This document shows, piece after piece, positions 27,101 to 35,472 of a stretch of DNA of 64,000 bases. Numbering within the stretch: the first letter of the stretch is position 1; each line of letters opens with the position of its first letter. This stretch comes from Terriglobia bacterium (GTDB lineage: Bacteria > Acidobacteriota > UBA6911). The stretch is from assembly GCA_020072565.1 (NCBI GenBank), contig JAIQGI010000032.1, positions 1 through 64,000 on the forward strand, in the 5' to 3' direction. The translations under genes were made by a program, and so were the position numbers. The notes beneath the pieces were generated by a model, which had not been told where the DNA came from, made no database searches, and worked only from the letters and a program-made list of their open reading frames with translations.

Positions 27101-29212
27101 CTCTTTTCCCCGGGCCGCAAACATGAGAGCTTGTATGCCACCGGGAATCAGCGCCCCCTGGCCGTTGTGCGCGGCGACGCTGCCCAGCATGGATGCGTAT
27201 TCCTTGTGCCCGACCTTTTCGATCCTGACGGCAAACCATTGCGCACGTTCCAGGTCGGCATCACGGAGAGCCACCTGGAAACCGCGCACCAGCGTAGGGA
27301 GATAGTCCGACTCTGGAGGAATCTTCTCCAGGGCCTGCGCCAGCATCTGATAGCACCTCGGCGCGTCGCGGCCGTAAGAGTCTTCCACTTGTGCATAGCG
27401 ACGAAGCAGCTGCAGATCCTGGATTGAGGCAGCGGCCCGCTGCAATGTGCGGCGCGCTTCGTACCACCACCCGAGCTTTTCTTGCGCATAAGATTTCGCA
27501 AGGTGGATCCGGGCGGACTCCGGCGCAGCAGCCAGACCGGCGTCTGCAGCGCGCACCGCGCCCGCAGGATCGTCCATATCCAAGAACAGACGCGTTCTGC
27601 TGTAATGGGCGGACTCCAGCCCGGGGTTGGCTGCCAGGGCCCTTTCCCATAACTGGAGCGCCTCCTGTTTTTGTCCCAGCTGCTCCAGAAAGTCTGCGTA
27701 CGTGCCGCATACGGCGGCGTCTTCCGGGAGGACGGCGACTGCCTTCCGGATATGGCTGAGAGCCTTTTCAGGATTGTTATGCTGCAGATACAGGCGGATA
27801 AGATTGGTGCGTTCGGTCAGAGGCGCTCCCCCAAGATCGAGACCGTGCTCGAGAGCATCCGCGGAGTGCGTCCAGTCCTTTATCTGGCCATACAGGCCCG
27901 CGCACCAAAACCAGAGATCCTGATTCCTGCTGTTTGCTGCAAGGCTCTCCTCGGCGAATGCAATGGCAGCCCTAAGGTCCTGTCGGGCGGCACTGATCCT
28001 GGCCAGATCTTCCGACACCTGCGAATTGCCGGGCTGGAGTTCACGGGCGCGCATCAGGGCAACCTCTCCCTGTGCCGGATCTCCGATCACAAACCGCGTG
28101 TGGCCGAGCTCCGCCAGGTGCTGTGCGTCATCCGGCTCCAGCTGGGTCAGATCATCCAGCAGAGCCGCAAGTCTGGCAGTCTCGTTTACGCGCCGGTAAA
28201 AGCTCACCGCCAGGTGCAATGCTTCGGCATCGTAAGGATTGATCGTCAGCACCTGGTCGAGGCCGACTCGGAGACGATCGCGCCGATCCGGCGTCAGCTC
28301 CGCCTCCTTGGCAAGCTCAGTGAGAGCCTTGACACGCTCTCGTAATTCGAAGCAAAGAGCGAGGTCCGGTTCATTGCCTCCGGCAGCAACCGCGAGCGCA
28401 GATACAACATCCACGGTGTTGCCCGAGCGATCAAGCAGTGCCGCCCGATAAAAATGGAAGCCCCTCTTGAGCGGCGGATCGGCCCATTTGAGCTCTGTGA
28501 ATGATTGCGGTTTTCGATCCAGAAAATCCGCATAGTGGGTCAGCTGGAGAGGCGCAACCATTCCACCCGTGGACCGGGCCACTCCTTCAAGGGGAAGCCA
28601 GCGCTCCCCACTGGGTTCCCAATATGTGAGCCTCAGCTGGTGAACTCGAAATCGCTCGAAGAGACAAGCCTCAACCACCGGCTGCAGATCAGGAACCACC
28701 TCCTCAAATCTTCCCACCACAAGCACTGACGGCCAGTTCGATCTCGGCTCGTCCAGTGACGTCGACAGCAATGCGTCGAAGATCTGCGCCTTGCAGCGGA
28801 TTGGAGATGCAGCGAGCAGTTTCCCAAGGTCGTTGAGCGCCGCCTGGAATCTGGCCAGGCTTTTGAAAGGACCCTGGCGCCGGACGACTTGGTCTTTAAC
28901 GAGCACCAGGGTGAGCGGATGCGAACTGCCGACAGCCTGCCAGAGAGCAGTCAACTGGTCTCTTAGCTTCGGCATTTCCCGGTCTGACAGGGTATCGGCC
29001 AGGATCAGGACAGTCAGTTCGGGCGCAGGCTCGACCGGGCGCGAGACCGCTGCGACTATGCCCGCGTAGGTCCTGGCTGAGGCGATAGCCGGTGGTTCGG
29101 CAGTGTCCGCGCGAAGCAGGACGGATTGGGCACCCTGAATAAGGGACAGAGGATAAAAGACAAAGATGATGCCGAGCAGACTTTGGCGTAACGGCCTTAG
29201 AATTCGCGGCAC
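24155..29212 (-). CDS. Giant exported TPR protein of unknown function
   Basis: The 1685-aa protein has a signal peptide (RQSLLGIIFVFYPLSLIQGAQ), an N-terminal VWA-like region (about residues 50-240, beginning PELTVLILADTLSD), a TPR superhelix from about 320 to 720 (repeats with consensus WxxxGxxxxxxxxxxxAxxxxxxxLxxxPxx, e.g. ELGHTRFVIGDPAQGEVALM, SRTRLFLDMDDPAGAVRAADAGL), and a long C-terminal part of about 950 aa that I cannot assign. It contains no enzyme motif that I recognise. Its last base is adjacent to the VWA protein gene. Homologues would be expected mainly in Acidobacteriota. Export is supported by the signal peptide; the final location is unknown. Confidence 0.8.
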   Translation of the reverse strand: MPRILRPLRQSLLGIIFVFYPLSLIQGAQSVLLRADTAEPPAIASARTYAGIVAAVSRPVEPAPELTVLILADTLSDREMPKLRDQLTALWQAVGSSHPLTLVLVKDQVVRRQGPFKSLARFQAALNDLGKLLAASPIRCKAQIFDALLSTSLDEPRSNWPSVLVVGRFEEVVPDLQPVVEACLFERFRVHQLRLTYWEPSGERWLPLEGVARSTGGMVAPLQLTHYADFLDRKPQSFTELKWADPPLKRGFHFYRAALLDRSGNTVDVVSALAVAAGGNEPDLALCFELRERVKALTELAKEAELTPDRRDRLRVGLDQVLTINPYDAEALHLAVSFYRRVNETARLAALLDDLTQLEPDDAQHLAELGHTRFVIGDPAQGEVALMRARELQPGNSQVSEDLARISAARQDLRAAIAFAEESLAANSRNQDLWFWCAGLYGQIKDWTHSADALEHGLDLGGAPLTERTNLIRLYLQHNNPEKALSHIRKAVAVLPEDAAVCGTYADFLEQLGQKQEALQLWERALAANPGLESAHYSRTRLFLDMDDPAGAVRAADAGLAAAPESARIHLAKSYAQEKLGWWYEARRTLQRAAASIQDLQLLRRYAQVEDSYGRDAPRCYQMLAQALEKIPPESDYLPTLVRGFQVALRDADLERAQWFAVRIEKVGHKEYASMLGSVAAHNGQGALIPGGIQALMFAARGKEQGAQEQFFARFSRTVLDYLAVVRVKEAQDYVDGIIEHFRRITELERHGTRVGSRVTVVLSTQDEKSRKATEEVLRLIGWRLQASKNAVKVEIAEKGPAADLRLTAASLHIDELAMQEDLQAGHAFSIGIVDDKVAILFGEDLWRNQFYANRNLAGGFAEALVRNPNLAKIYVGLSALDAESATALLQDVGLKQLSERYADLLHSYSSAMAVIGRHVTLPGGDKAAPVWEQLVGARLNSPGVFFRTLLKKDDGKMLAFYFNLAQLDAQHQEFFTQNAARAMQYYELFQESPDLQSGAARSQRTAPFIEFIRGVPLDADLHVRFPGSPQVWMVAKGQSDSLAGTAALLRKAEKLVAPEEEDRILTRLMRTSYTTNRVKQSELDNFLAVASIENHRRVPLDEQSALMLAQEFGHYKPAWPYFAILTGLSAAEFQKFFALGTQVRDYETVRLNDLMGQLHSLIELLCLLRQAGRIDEQQSTKLFSTVCDRFARARDPGDLTAASLEITREVLRQALKEAPSDPDEAMEGLLLDSPIAGTLEAADKSRRLAATKSRRENYRRVLELQKVTSLRTLFSIYDAAGSLAASTAGWEMQIKLLEESSRGLLTVEIPESIKFEGKLKNSLLSFQPAEVTNLIAKLQQTLAKRPATPQDVQKLTAELLRVINPQVKIALAGIVYAYYLSPDDLPVSADPLLLRKHQFVHLQQAQTAPIPLYEAQVLTDSTAGSCFLGGFADFSAIAGRVAFAGFKREDERIEPFFISQIGSIRASRWGDLQDEDLRLVGLKIRSAREWIVQAAGRPEIFADLADAVPGLLSFSRRADLLKALLSRDWKNVWDSITLGDLYHLGEEYLRRYQANPADSPTVVALRGFAAANDGLRLQTLGADLQPIGYCSHPHLLRLAPYEYFERFLFPDKLAARTSEFKIFLAEFFDRAGMPASLLGTLAEPLALGIFRSMRLTDLRDWSSVVTDYSKLNDELVKKLVQRQE

Positions 29213-29788
29213 TTGGCATTCTCCTGAGTTTGCCTGCAGGGGATAAGAACTCGTTCTTCAGAGATCCATCTTCCTGGCCTGTTTATAGGACATTCTATCC
29301 AGGGCAGGCAAGGGGAAAGCGGCAGGGATGTCGGGAAAACAGGGGGATTCGGGAGAGGGATCGGGAATAAGATGGGTCCGGGTTGGCGTGGGGATCACTG
29401 CAGCGAGGACACCATGGTGCGGGGGTGCGGGTGGGAATCCATGGGATCCCGCGCCCGGCAGCGGCCGCTCCGGAGATGGCGCATGATGCGGTTCACGATA
29501 CCGGACTCTTTGGTGAGGAATAGCATGAGTTGCCTGCTTTCGAAGAGATGCAAGCTTCGGCGACGTCAGTGGCCGGATCGTGTCAGCGGGAACACGGTTC
29601 GCAGTCCGGGAACTGAGAGGAAGACGAGATCGTGGGTCCAGATCTCACCGGCGCCCGCCTCAAACGCGGTGAGGGCCATGGTCAGGTCAAGGGAATTTCC
29701 GGGACAGACTACTCAACTCCTAAATTGCATGTCTGTTGGTACATACTCGCATTCCTTAAATTAAAAGGGGCCCCGGTGCTCGTAAGAT
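29213..29788. other. Intergenic region with a toxin remnant
   Basis: The gap separates the TPR gene promoter region from the padR gene. It contains G-rich stretches (29325-29400) and the C-terminal remnant of a PIN-domain gene (29566-29712). No intact gene was found. Confidence 0.6.
29566..29712 (-). pseudogene. PIN-domain (VapC-type) toxin gene remnant, C-terminal part only
   Basis: On the minus strand a 48-codon open stretch reads ...LTMALTAFEAG, then AGEIWTHDLVFLSVPGLRTV followed by FPL, and then a stop. This is the last third of a VapC-like PIN ribonuclease, where the typical pattern is D-x-x-x-A-A-x-A-x-x-x-A-x-x-W-T-x-D-x-D-F. A stop codon and unrelated AT-rich sequence replace the N-terminal two thirds, and there is no start. 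No antitoxin is left beside it. Confidence 0.6.
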
Positions 29789-30124
29789 GTGAATACATCA
29801 AAATCGACAGAACTCCTGCAAGGCATGCTCGACATGCTGATCCTCAAGGCACTCGCGCTCGGCCCGCTGCATGGCCTCGGCATCTCGCGGCGCATCGAAC
29901 AGGTTACCCGCAGGACGTTCCTGGTGGGTCCCGGTTCGCTGTTTCCGGCGCTGCATCGCATGGAGGAGCAGGGCTGGCTGGCATCGGAGTGGGGCGCCTC
30001 GGAAAAGAACCGCCGCGCCAGGTATTACCGCCTCACAGCGGCGGGACGGCGCCGGCTCAAAACTGAAACGGACCGATGGGGGCGCATTTCGCTGGCTATC
30101 GCGCGTGCCCTCGCGGCGAATTAA
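29789..30124 (+). CDS. PadR-family transcriptional regulator
   Basis: The 111-aa winged-helix protein starts at GTG (MNTSKSTELLQGMLDMLILKAL); an ATG two bases upstream is in a closed frame. GPLHGLGISRRIEQ and GSLFPALHRMEEQGWLASEW form the helix-turn-helix and wing; RRARYYRLTAAGRRRLKTE is the typical C-terminal end. In acidobacteria this subgroup nearly always sits directly upstream of ADOP/MacB-type permease genes and presumably represses them. Here the downstream permease (13 bp away) is broken, so the regulator may have lost its local target. Confidence 0.9.
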   Translation: MNTSKSTELLQGMLDMLILKALALGPLHGLGISRRIEQVTRRTFLVGPGSLFPALHRMEEQGWLASEWGASEKNRRARYYRLTAAGRRRLKTETDRWGRISLAIARALAAN

Positions 30125-30136
30125 AGGATAAGGCCG

Positions 30137-30697
30137 ATGAAGTGGGTGGCGCGAACTCGCAGTTTGGGCCGCAATCTGTTCCGACGCGCCCGGGTCGAAC
30201 GCGCACTTGACGATGAGGTGCGCTCCTACATCGACATGCTCGCCGAAGAGAAGATCGAGAACGGCATGACACCGGGGCAGGCGCAGCGGGCAGCTCGGCT
30301 CGAAGCCGGCGGCGTCGAGCAGGTGAAGGAGGAAGTGCGCAGCGTGCGCGCGGGCGCCCGGCTCGAATCATGCGCGCAGGATCTCCGCTACGGTTTCCGT
30401 GTCCTGCGCAAGAACCGCGGCTTTGCCGCCGTGGCCGTGCTGACTCTGGCGCTCGGCATCGGCGCCAACACGGCCATCTTCAGCCTGCTGGATTCCGTTC
30501 TCCTCAGGCCGCTGCCTCAAGTCATGATCTGCCTGCCATTACTGGTAGCTGCCGGCCTGTTTATTCGCAGCTTTCAAAACCTCGAGAGCGTCAATCTCGG
30601 TTTTGAGGCCGCAAACGTGGTGCATCAGTTCAAGAGTTCTCGATTCCTTCAAAGACAAAAACATCTGGCACAACCGGAAGGAACAGGTAAAGTTTGA
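30137..30697 (+). pseudogene. ADOP/MacB-type ABC permease gene with large internal deletion and lost 3' part
   Basis: The intact N-terminus ([22 protein letters not shown]..., then [46 protein letters not shown]) is that of acidobacterial duplicated orphan permeases, which are normally 800-900 aa with two FtsX domains. After residue 131 the sequence jumps directly to [30 protein letters not shown], which belongs roughly 250-300 residues later, and homology ends soon after. The frame is kept across the junction, so a 186-aa protein could be made but cannot be a working permease. It lies directly downstream of padR. Confidence 0.8.
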
Positions 30698-30822
30698 TGA
30701 TAGGGTCCCGGTGTCGCCTCGACCACGGGGATGGTCGGTTGCCCTGTTTCAGAAGGTCCCGTCGGTGCCGGCAAGGCGCCATGCGTTCCCGGGGCAGCCG
30801 CATCACGGAGAGGAGGAGGGAG

Positions 30823-31437
30823 ATGAGGAACCTGAATGTCCCCGCGCTGGCGCTGATGGCTGTCCTGGCTGCGGGTTTAGCCTTCGCGATGCAACAGACC
30901 AAGAAGCAGGCGGCCAGTCCGCCCATGGATGAAAAGGCCGCCATGGAGATGATGCAGAAGTTGGCGACGCCGGGAGACGGTCATAAGAAAATCGATTTCC
31001 TGGCAGGCACCTGGACGGCGAAGGTCAGCGCGTGGATGCAGCCCGGGCAGCCGCCCTCGGTTTCCGAGGGAAAGTCGAAGAACACGTGGGTCCTGGGCGG
31101 CCGGTTCCTCGAGCAGCGTTTCGAAGGAACCTTCATGACTATGCCGTTCTCCGGTCTGGGCTACACCGGCTACGATAACTACAAGAAGAAATATGACTCG
31201 ATATGGATGGACTCGTCCGGCACTTCCATGCTGCACACATCCGGTTCGTTCGATCCTGCGGGAAAAATCTTGACCACCAGCGGAAGCATGGACGATTTCA
31301 CCACTGGCAAGGTCATCACCATCCGGGAGAAGATGACCAAGGTAAACAATGACGACGTGCTCTTTGAAATGTACGGGCCGGCGCCCGACGGCAAGGAGTA
31401 CAAAATGATGGAAATCCGCTACGTGCGGGGCAAATAG
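30823..31437 (+). CDS. Exported DUF1579-type protein
   Basis: The ATG at 30823 follows the strong site aggaggagggag and opens a signal peptide (NVPALALMAVLAAGLAFA); a longer upstream frame is rejected. The 204-aa protein contains the DUF1579 beta-barrel signature: DFLAGTWTAKV, a block GRFLEQRFEGTF, GLGYTGYDNYKKKYDSIWMDSSG and TGKVITIREKM. Members are small lipocalin-like exported or cytosolic proteins with no settled function. It stands alone after the broken permease gene. Confidence 0.85.
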   Translation: MRNLNVPALALMAVLAAGLAFAMQQTKKQAASPPMDEKAAMEMMQKLATPGDGHKKIDFLAGTWTAKVSAWMQPGQPPSVSEGKSKNTWVLGGRFLEQRFEGTFMTMPFSGLGYTGYDNYKKKYDSIWMDSSGTSMLHTSGSFDPAGKILTTSGSMDDFTTGKVITIREKMTKVNNDDVLFEMYGPAPDGKEYKMMEIRYVRGK

Positions 31438-31588
31438 GTCCTCGGCCGCGAGCGATACGAAGCAGCCCAACGTGGCTGCCGGCTGCCAGACGGTGCCCCA
31501 GCCTGGGAATTATGCAAGCCTCGGCCGCGTCCGGCGGCCGCGGCACACGGCTTCCCCGTCTTACGGGATGCCTTCCTCGCGTGGTATC

Positions 31589-32734
31589 ATGGATTTGCCA
31601 AAGAATATGATTGGAAATCGTCGCTTCCTGTTTGCCGGCCTGGTCTTCATGCTCTGCATCGCGGGCCTGTCGGGAGCGCCGCAGATTCCGGGCGTTGCCG
31701 ACACGCTGCCGGAGCGGCTCGAAGACCAGGAGTTCTGGCGGATAGCCACGGAGTTCTCCGAGCCTGACGGCTATTTCCGCTCCGACAATCTCCTCTCCAA
31801 CGAGATGTCGATGCAGTATGTCATCCCGGACCTCCTCCTGCGGACGCGGCCTGGGGGCGCATACTTGGGCGTAGGTCCGGAACAGAATTTCACCTACATC
31901 GCCGCCGTGAAGCCGAAGATCGCGTTCATCACGGACATCCGGCGTGGAAACACGCACACTCAGCTGATGTACAAGGCTCTTTTCGAGCTCTCTGCGGACC
32001 GCGCTGATTTCGTTTCGCGCCTGTTTACCAGGAAGCGTCCGGATGGACTGGGCGCCTCAGCAACTGCGCAGGATCTTCTCGGGGCAATTTCCGCTGTTTC
32101 GGCAGGCGACGAGACCGCCTGCAAGGGAAACCTGAAGGCAATCAACGACCTGCTGGTTCAGAAGCACAAGTTCCCACTTTCGGACGAAGACCTCGCGGGC
32201 ATCGAGTACGTCTACCACAGCTTCTACGCCTTCGGCCCGGGTATCAACTACGGCTCGACGGGCCAGGGTTTTGGCGGGCGCGGCGGCAGATCTTCCACCT
32301 ATGCCGATTTGATGACCCAGACTGACGGAAACGGCGTCAATCGCGGTTATCTCGCCAACGAGGAAAACTACAAAATCTTGAAGGATCTCGAGGAAAAGAA
32401 CCTCATCGTTCCGCTCGTCGGGAATTTTGCCGGGCCAAAGGCCATCCGGGCCGTCGGCAAGTACCTCAAGGAGCACGGCGCCACGGTGACGGCATTCTAT
32501 CTTTCCAACGTCGAGCAGTATCTCGGCGGCACCTGGAACACCTTTTGCACCAACGTGGCAAGCCTGCCTCTGGATGAGAAGAGCACCTTCATCCGCGCAT
32601 CCCGCGGCGGCGGTCTCGGGTATGGCTCCGGCGGCGGCCTGACCACGTCCCTCGGCAGCATGCTTGCCGAGACCAAGTCATGCGGCGGCATACAGCTGGT
32701 CCCGCCCGCTTCCGGTGAAGCCAGGAAGCGCTGA
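31589..32734 (+). CDS. Conserved exported protein of unknown function
   Basis: I do not recognise a named family with confidence. The 381-aa protein has a signal peptide (MIGNRRFLFAGLVFMLCIAGLSGAP; the start could be the ATG at 31589 or 31607). The mature part begins with a PERLEDQEFWRIATEFSEPDGYFRSDNLLSNE segment, then a Rossmann-like stretch YLGVGPEQNFTYIAAVKPKI and DIRRGNTHTQLMYKALFELS, and later VPLVGNFAGPKAIRAVGKYL. This pattern resembles SAM-binding folds, but no methyltransferase motif is complete. A Gly-rich loop (RASRGGGLGYGSGGGLTTSL) lies near the C-terminus. Confidence 0.75.
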   Translation: MDLPKNMIGNRRFLFAGLVFMLCIAGLSGAPQIPGVADTLPERLEDQEFWRIATEFSEPDGYFRSDNLLSNEMSMQYVIPDLLLRTRPGGAYLGVGPEQNFTYIAAVKPKIAFITDIRRGNTHTQLMYKALFELSADRADFVSRLFTRKRPDGLGASATAQDLLGAISAVSAGDETACKGNLKAINDLLVQKHKFPLSDEDLAGIEYVYHSFYAFGPGINYGSTGQGFGGRGGRSSTYADLMTQTDGNGVNRGYLANEENYKILKDLEEKNLIVPLVGNFAGPKAIRAVGKYLKEHGATVTAFYLSNVEQYLGGTWNTFCTNVASLPLDEKSTFIRASRGGGLGYGSGGGLTTSLGSMLAETKSCGGIQLVPPASGEARKR

Positions 32735-32847
32735 CAATCCTTGACCGCAAGCAAGGCGCAGAAAGACGGCTGGAACGGAAGGACGCCCCGCAAGGCCGGC
32801 CACGACGGCGCGAATCATCCCGCGGCCAATCCTAACGGCGGCGACTT

Positions 32848-33309
32848 TCAGGAACCCGTTTCTCCGCTTCCCTGACTTTTCGTGTCGTTGCTCTCAAGCG
32901 ATTGAAGATAGTTGGCAAAATTCTCGTTGAAGAGGGCGCCCGGCCTCTTCTCGCGCAAGAGCCGGACCGCCTCCTTGCCGCTCATGCCGAGGTAGGTCAG
33001 GGTCAGGCCGGCGACGAGCGCCGACCGGTTCAGCCCGAGCCCGCAATGGCTGAGGACTCGTTCCCCCCGCTCCACCAGCCCCGCGGCCAGTTTGGCGACG
33101 GCGTGCAGCTTCTCAGTGTCGGGCAGTTCGTCGTCATAGATCGGGAAGTAGATGTACAGCATCTGGTTGGGAATCGTCGGGATGCCGAGATCGACATCCC
33201 CGTCGAGATCAATAACGGCTGTGATCCCGTTATTGCGGATCGTTTCCCAGTCGTCAATGGCCGGCGAGAGGTAGAGCCTTCCCCCTTCATCGAGCGGCAC
33301 AAGTTCCAT
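32848..33309 (-). CDS. Dual-specificity/tyrosine phosphatase-like protein
   Basis: The 153-aa protein starts at the ATG at 33309 (MELVPLDEGGRLYLSPAIDD). It has the cysteine phosphatase signature H-C-x-x-G-x-x-R-S as HCGLGLNRS with Cys89, and an acidic loop FPIYDDELPD (about 55-64) that supplies the general acid. The core AVIDLDGDVDLGIPTIPNQM and the helical end match atypical dual-specificity phosphatases. The natural substrate cannot be inferred. It stands alone between two converging or divergent neighbours. Confidence 0.85.
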   Translation of the reverse strand: MELVPLDEGGRLYLSPAIDDWETIRNNGITAVIDLDGDVDLGIPTIPNQMLYIYFPIYDDELPDTEKLHAVAKLAAGLVERGERVLSHCGLGLNRSALVAGLTLTYLGMSGKEAVRLLREKRPGALFNENFANYLQSLESNDTKSQGSGETGS

Positions 33310-33853
33310 GGCAAAGACCTTATCCCAGGACGCGTGGCGAATGCAAGGAGCCGGCGCGATCGCCACCGGTCTGGGATGTTATCGCCTCTTTCGATCAATT
33401 CCTCGATGTTCGGACATCCACGTGCTCCGAAACTGGCAAAAAGACCGGCAGACTTCGGTATCGGGATCGGTATCGCTATCGCAGTCGCAATCGGTCTTCC
33501 CAGACCGGAAAAGCCGATTGGAATGGCGTTCCCGATTCCGATATCGATGAGAAGAATGACTTTCAGGCCTGACGGGGAATTTGTCTGCCCCGTGCAGACC
33601 TCTCCCAGGTGTAGAATCTTGCCATGGCGACTCCTGAGCTGTGATTTGATCGGGGCGAGGGCAGCGGAGGGGCCCGGGGAGTTGACATGATGCCCCAAGC
33701 ATGAACCTGACGACTCCAAGGGGGAAGGCGCGCGGGTTCCCTGACGTGGGATACGCAGCCAAGCCTTCCTGTCCGCCGTCGGTTTTCTCGATATTTACGG
33801 AAACTGGTGAAATGGTACTTGCCGCCAATTTTCCCGATAAGGAGAAATCCGTA
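33310..33853. other. Divergent intergenic region with a hexamer-repeat element
   Basis: The 544-bp gap between the phosphatase and permease genes contains the hexamer-type stem-loop at 33453-33550. The remaining sequence carries no supported gene and no riboswitch that I can recognise ahead of the permease. Confidence 0.55.
33453..33550. repeat. Degenerate hexamer-repeat stem-loop, copy 2
   Basis: The left arm repeats atcggt/atcgct/atcgca steps (33455-33498), and the right arm carries cccgattccgatatcgatg (about 33530-33548), complementary to the left. The opening 15-mer tcggtatcgggatcg is identical to the element at 23182. Confidence 0.6.
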
Positions 33854-35164
33854 ATGTCTCGCAGCAGGATCTACTATCCCGAAGACAAGATTCCTTTGGT
33901 CCGTCTGATTCCCATGGGCCTGCAACACGTGGTGGCGATGTTCGGAGCGACCGTCTTGGCCCCCATCTTGATGGGATTCAATCCGCAGGTGGCCTTGTTC
34001 TTCTCCGGCATTGGAACACTCCTCTTCATCCTCACGACCGGTTCTAAGGTCCCGAGCTACCTTGGTTCGAGCTTCGCCTTCATAGGACCTGTGCTTGCGG
34101 TAACCGGTGGCGATGCGGCAAAAATCCCCTTCGCTTTGTCTGGGATTGCCGCTGCCGCCGTGCTTTACGCCGTTGCGGCGCTGATCACGATACGATGGGG
34201 CTCGAATTGGATCGACCGTCTCATGCCGCCCGTGGTCACAGGTTCGGTGGTGGCCATCATCGGCCTCAATCTAGCCTCCTCAGCTGTGACCAACGCCATC
34301 AATGCCGACTTGACGGTAAACAGCACCGCGGACCTCAAACGGCTGGCCATCGCCACGGCCACCTTCCTCACCGCCGCCGTGGTCTGCATCCATCTGAAGG
34401 GGTTTTTACGGCTCTTACCGATTCTGATTGGGGTAATTGTGGGTTACACGCTTTTTGCGCTTGTCGGCATGCTCGATCCTGGGAGCGTTGCCCTTATCCG
34501 CAGTGCCGCATGGATCGGCCTGCCGCCGTTTCAGAAGCCGGCTTTCAGCCTGAACGCGCTCCTGGTGATCGCACCGATTTTCGTTGTGCTCATTGCTGAG
34601 AACAAGGGACATATTGCCGCCATTTCCGGCTACATGGGCCGCGATCTCAATCCGCACCTGGGGCGAGCTTATCTTGGCGATGCTCTCGCCACCTTCCTGT
34701 CCGCTCTCGGCGGCGGAACGCCGCAGACGACCTACGCCGAGAACATGGGCGTTATGGCCATCACGCGAGTTTACAGCACCAGCAACTTCATCGTGGCGGC
34801 CTGCATCGCGATCCTGCTCGGGCTCTGCCCCAAGTTCGGCGCCCTCATCCAATCCATCCCCAATCCGGTCCTGGGCGGCATCACCGTCATCCTCTACGGG
34901 CTGATAACCCTCATGGGGATCCGCATATGGATCGACGCCAAGGTGGATTTCTCCAACCACAAAGATTTCGTCGTGGCCGGAGCTTCGCTCGTGGCCGCCA
35001 CCGGCCTGGGGATCAAGGGCCTGACGGTGGCGGGCGTGAATATTGCCGGCATCGCTTTTGGAACCCTCATTGCCCTGGTCCTGAACCTGTGCCTCTCTAT
35101 CGGCGGGGCGTCGCCCAAACGCCCGGAGCAGGACCATCAGGAGTCCCCTGATATGCAGGCATAA
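33854..35164 (+). CDS. Uracil/xanthine permease (NCS2 family, UraA-like)
   Basis: The ATG at 33854 is preceded by aaggag; an open extension upstream lacks a site. The 436-aa protein is a nucleobase:proton symporter of the NCS2 family with about 14 membrane segments. Recognisable blocks are LIPMGLQHVVAMFGATVLAP (helix 1), SSFAFIGPVLAV (helix 3) and the substrate-site block GGGTPQTTYAENMGVMAITRVYS containing the conserved QTTYAEN. UraA has 429 aa. The sequence points to uracil rather than xanthine, since xanthine members usually have NT-x-x-x-NNGV-type changes in that loop, but this is not certain. No pyrimidine salvage genes are adjacent. Confidence 0.92.
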   Translation: MSRSRIYYPEDKIPLVRLIPMGLQHVVAMFGATVLAPILMGFNPQVALFFSGIGTLLFILTTGSKVPSYLGSSFAFIGPVLAVTGGDAAKIPFALSGIAAAAVLYAVAALITIRWGSNWIDRLMPPVVTGSVVAIIGLNLASSAVTNAINADLTVNSTADLKRLAIATATFLTAAVVCIHLKGFLRLLPILIGVIVGYTLFALVGMLDPGSVALIRSAAWIGLPPFQKPAFSLNALLVIAPIFVVLIAENKGHIAAISGYMGRDLNPHLGRAYLGDALATFLSALGGGTPQTTYAENMGVMAITRVYSTSNFIVAACIAILLGLCPKFGALIQSIPNPVLGGITVILYGLITLMGIRIWIDAKVDFSNHKDFVVAGASLVAATGLGIKGLTVAGVNIAGIAFGTLIALVLNLCLSIGGASPKRPEQDHQESPDMQA

Positions 35165-35472
35165 ATGCGGCCTTCAATCATCGTGTCGGTCACGACGCAG
35201 ATCTCCTGCCCTGGAAGTATGCAAAAAATCAGTATCCTGTGGTATCGTCAGGGCTGACAATCCTTCGCCGGGCGTCGTTCACGCCTCGTAGCTGGCACAA
35301 AGCCCCATATTGGAAGCTGCAAGGGACGCAGCCCAGGAGAGGAGACCACCAACTCGGCAGGTTATCTCACCTATCTGTTATCCGTCGACGAACTTCGTCA
35401 AATAGTGCGGAACCTCGTCGACCCGGGCGGGGCCCGCCTGCGGCACTTTGGTGTTCACATCGGAGATCAGTC
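35165..35472. other. Intergenic region carrying repeat B copy 2
   Basis: The 308-bp gap contains the 64-bp repeat at 35312-35375. No gene is supported. Confidence 0.6.
35312..35375 (+). repeat. Interspersed repeat B, copy 2 (64 bp)
   Basis: This block matches 19347-19410 over 64 bp with four substitutions, all transitions. It lies about 100 bp upstream of the exported zinc peptidase gene on the same strand. Confidence 0.8.

Noticed and set aside
29372-29764. 130-codon plus-strand frame before padR
   Set aside because: It is antisense to the PIN-domain remnant and has no start site.
33560-33853. Possible riboswitch upstream of the nucleobase permease
   Set aside because: I could not find purine, PreQ1 or PRPP-type conserved cores.
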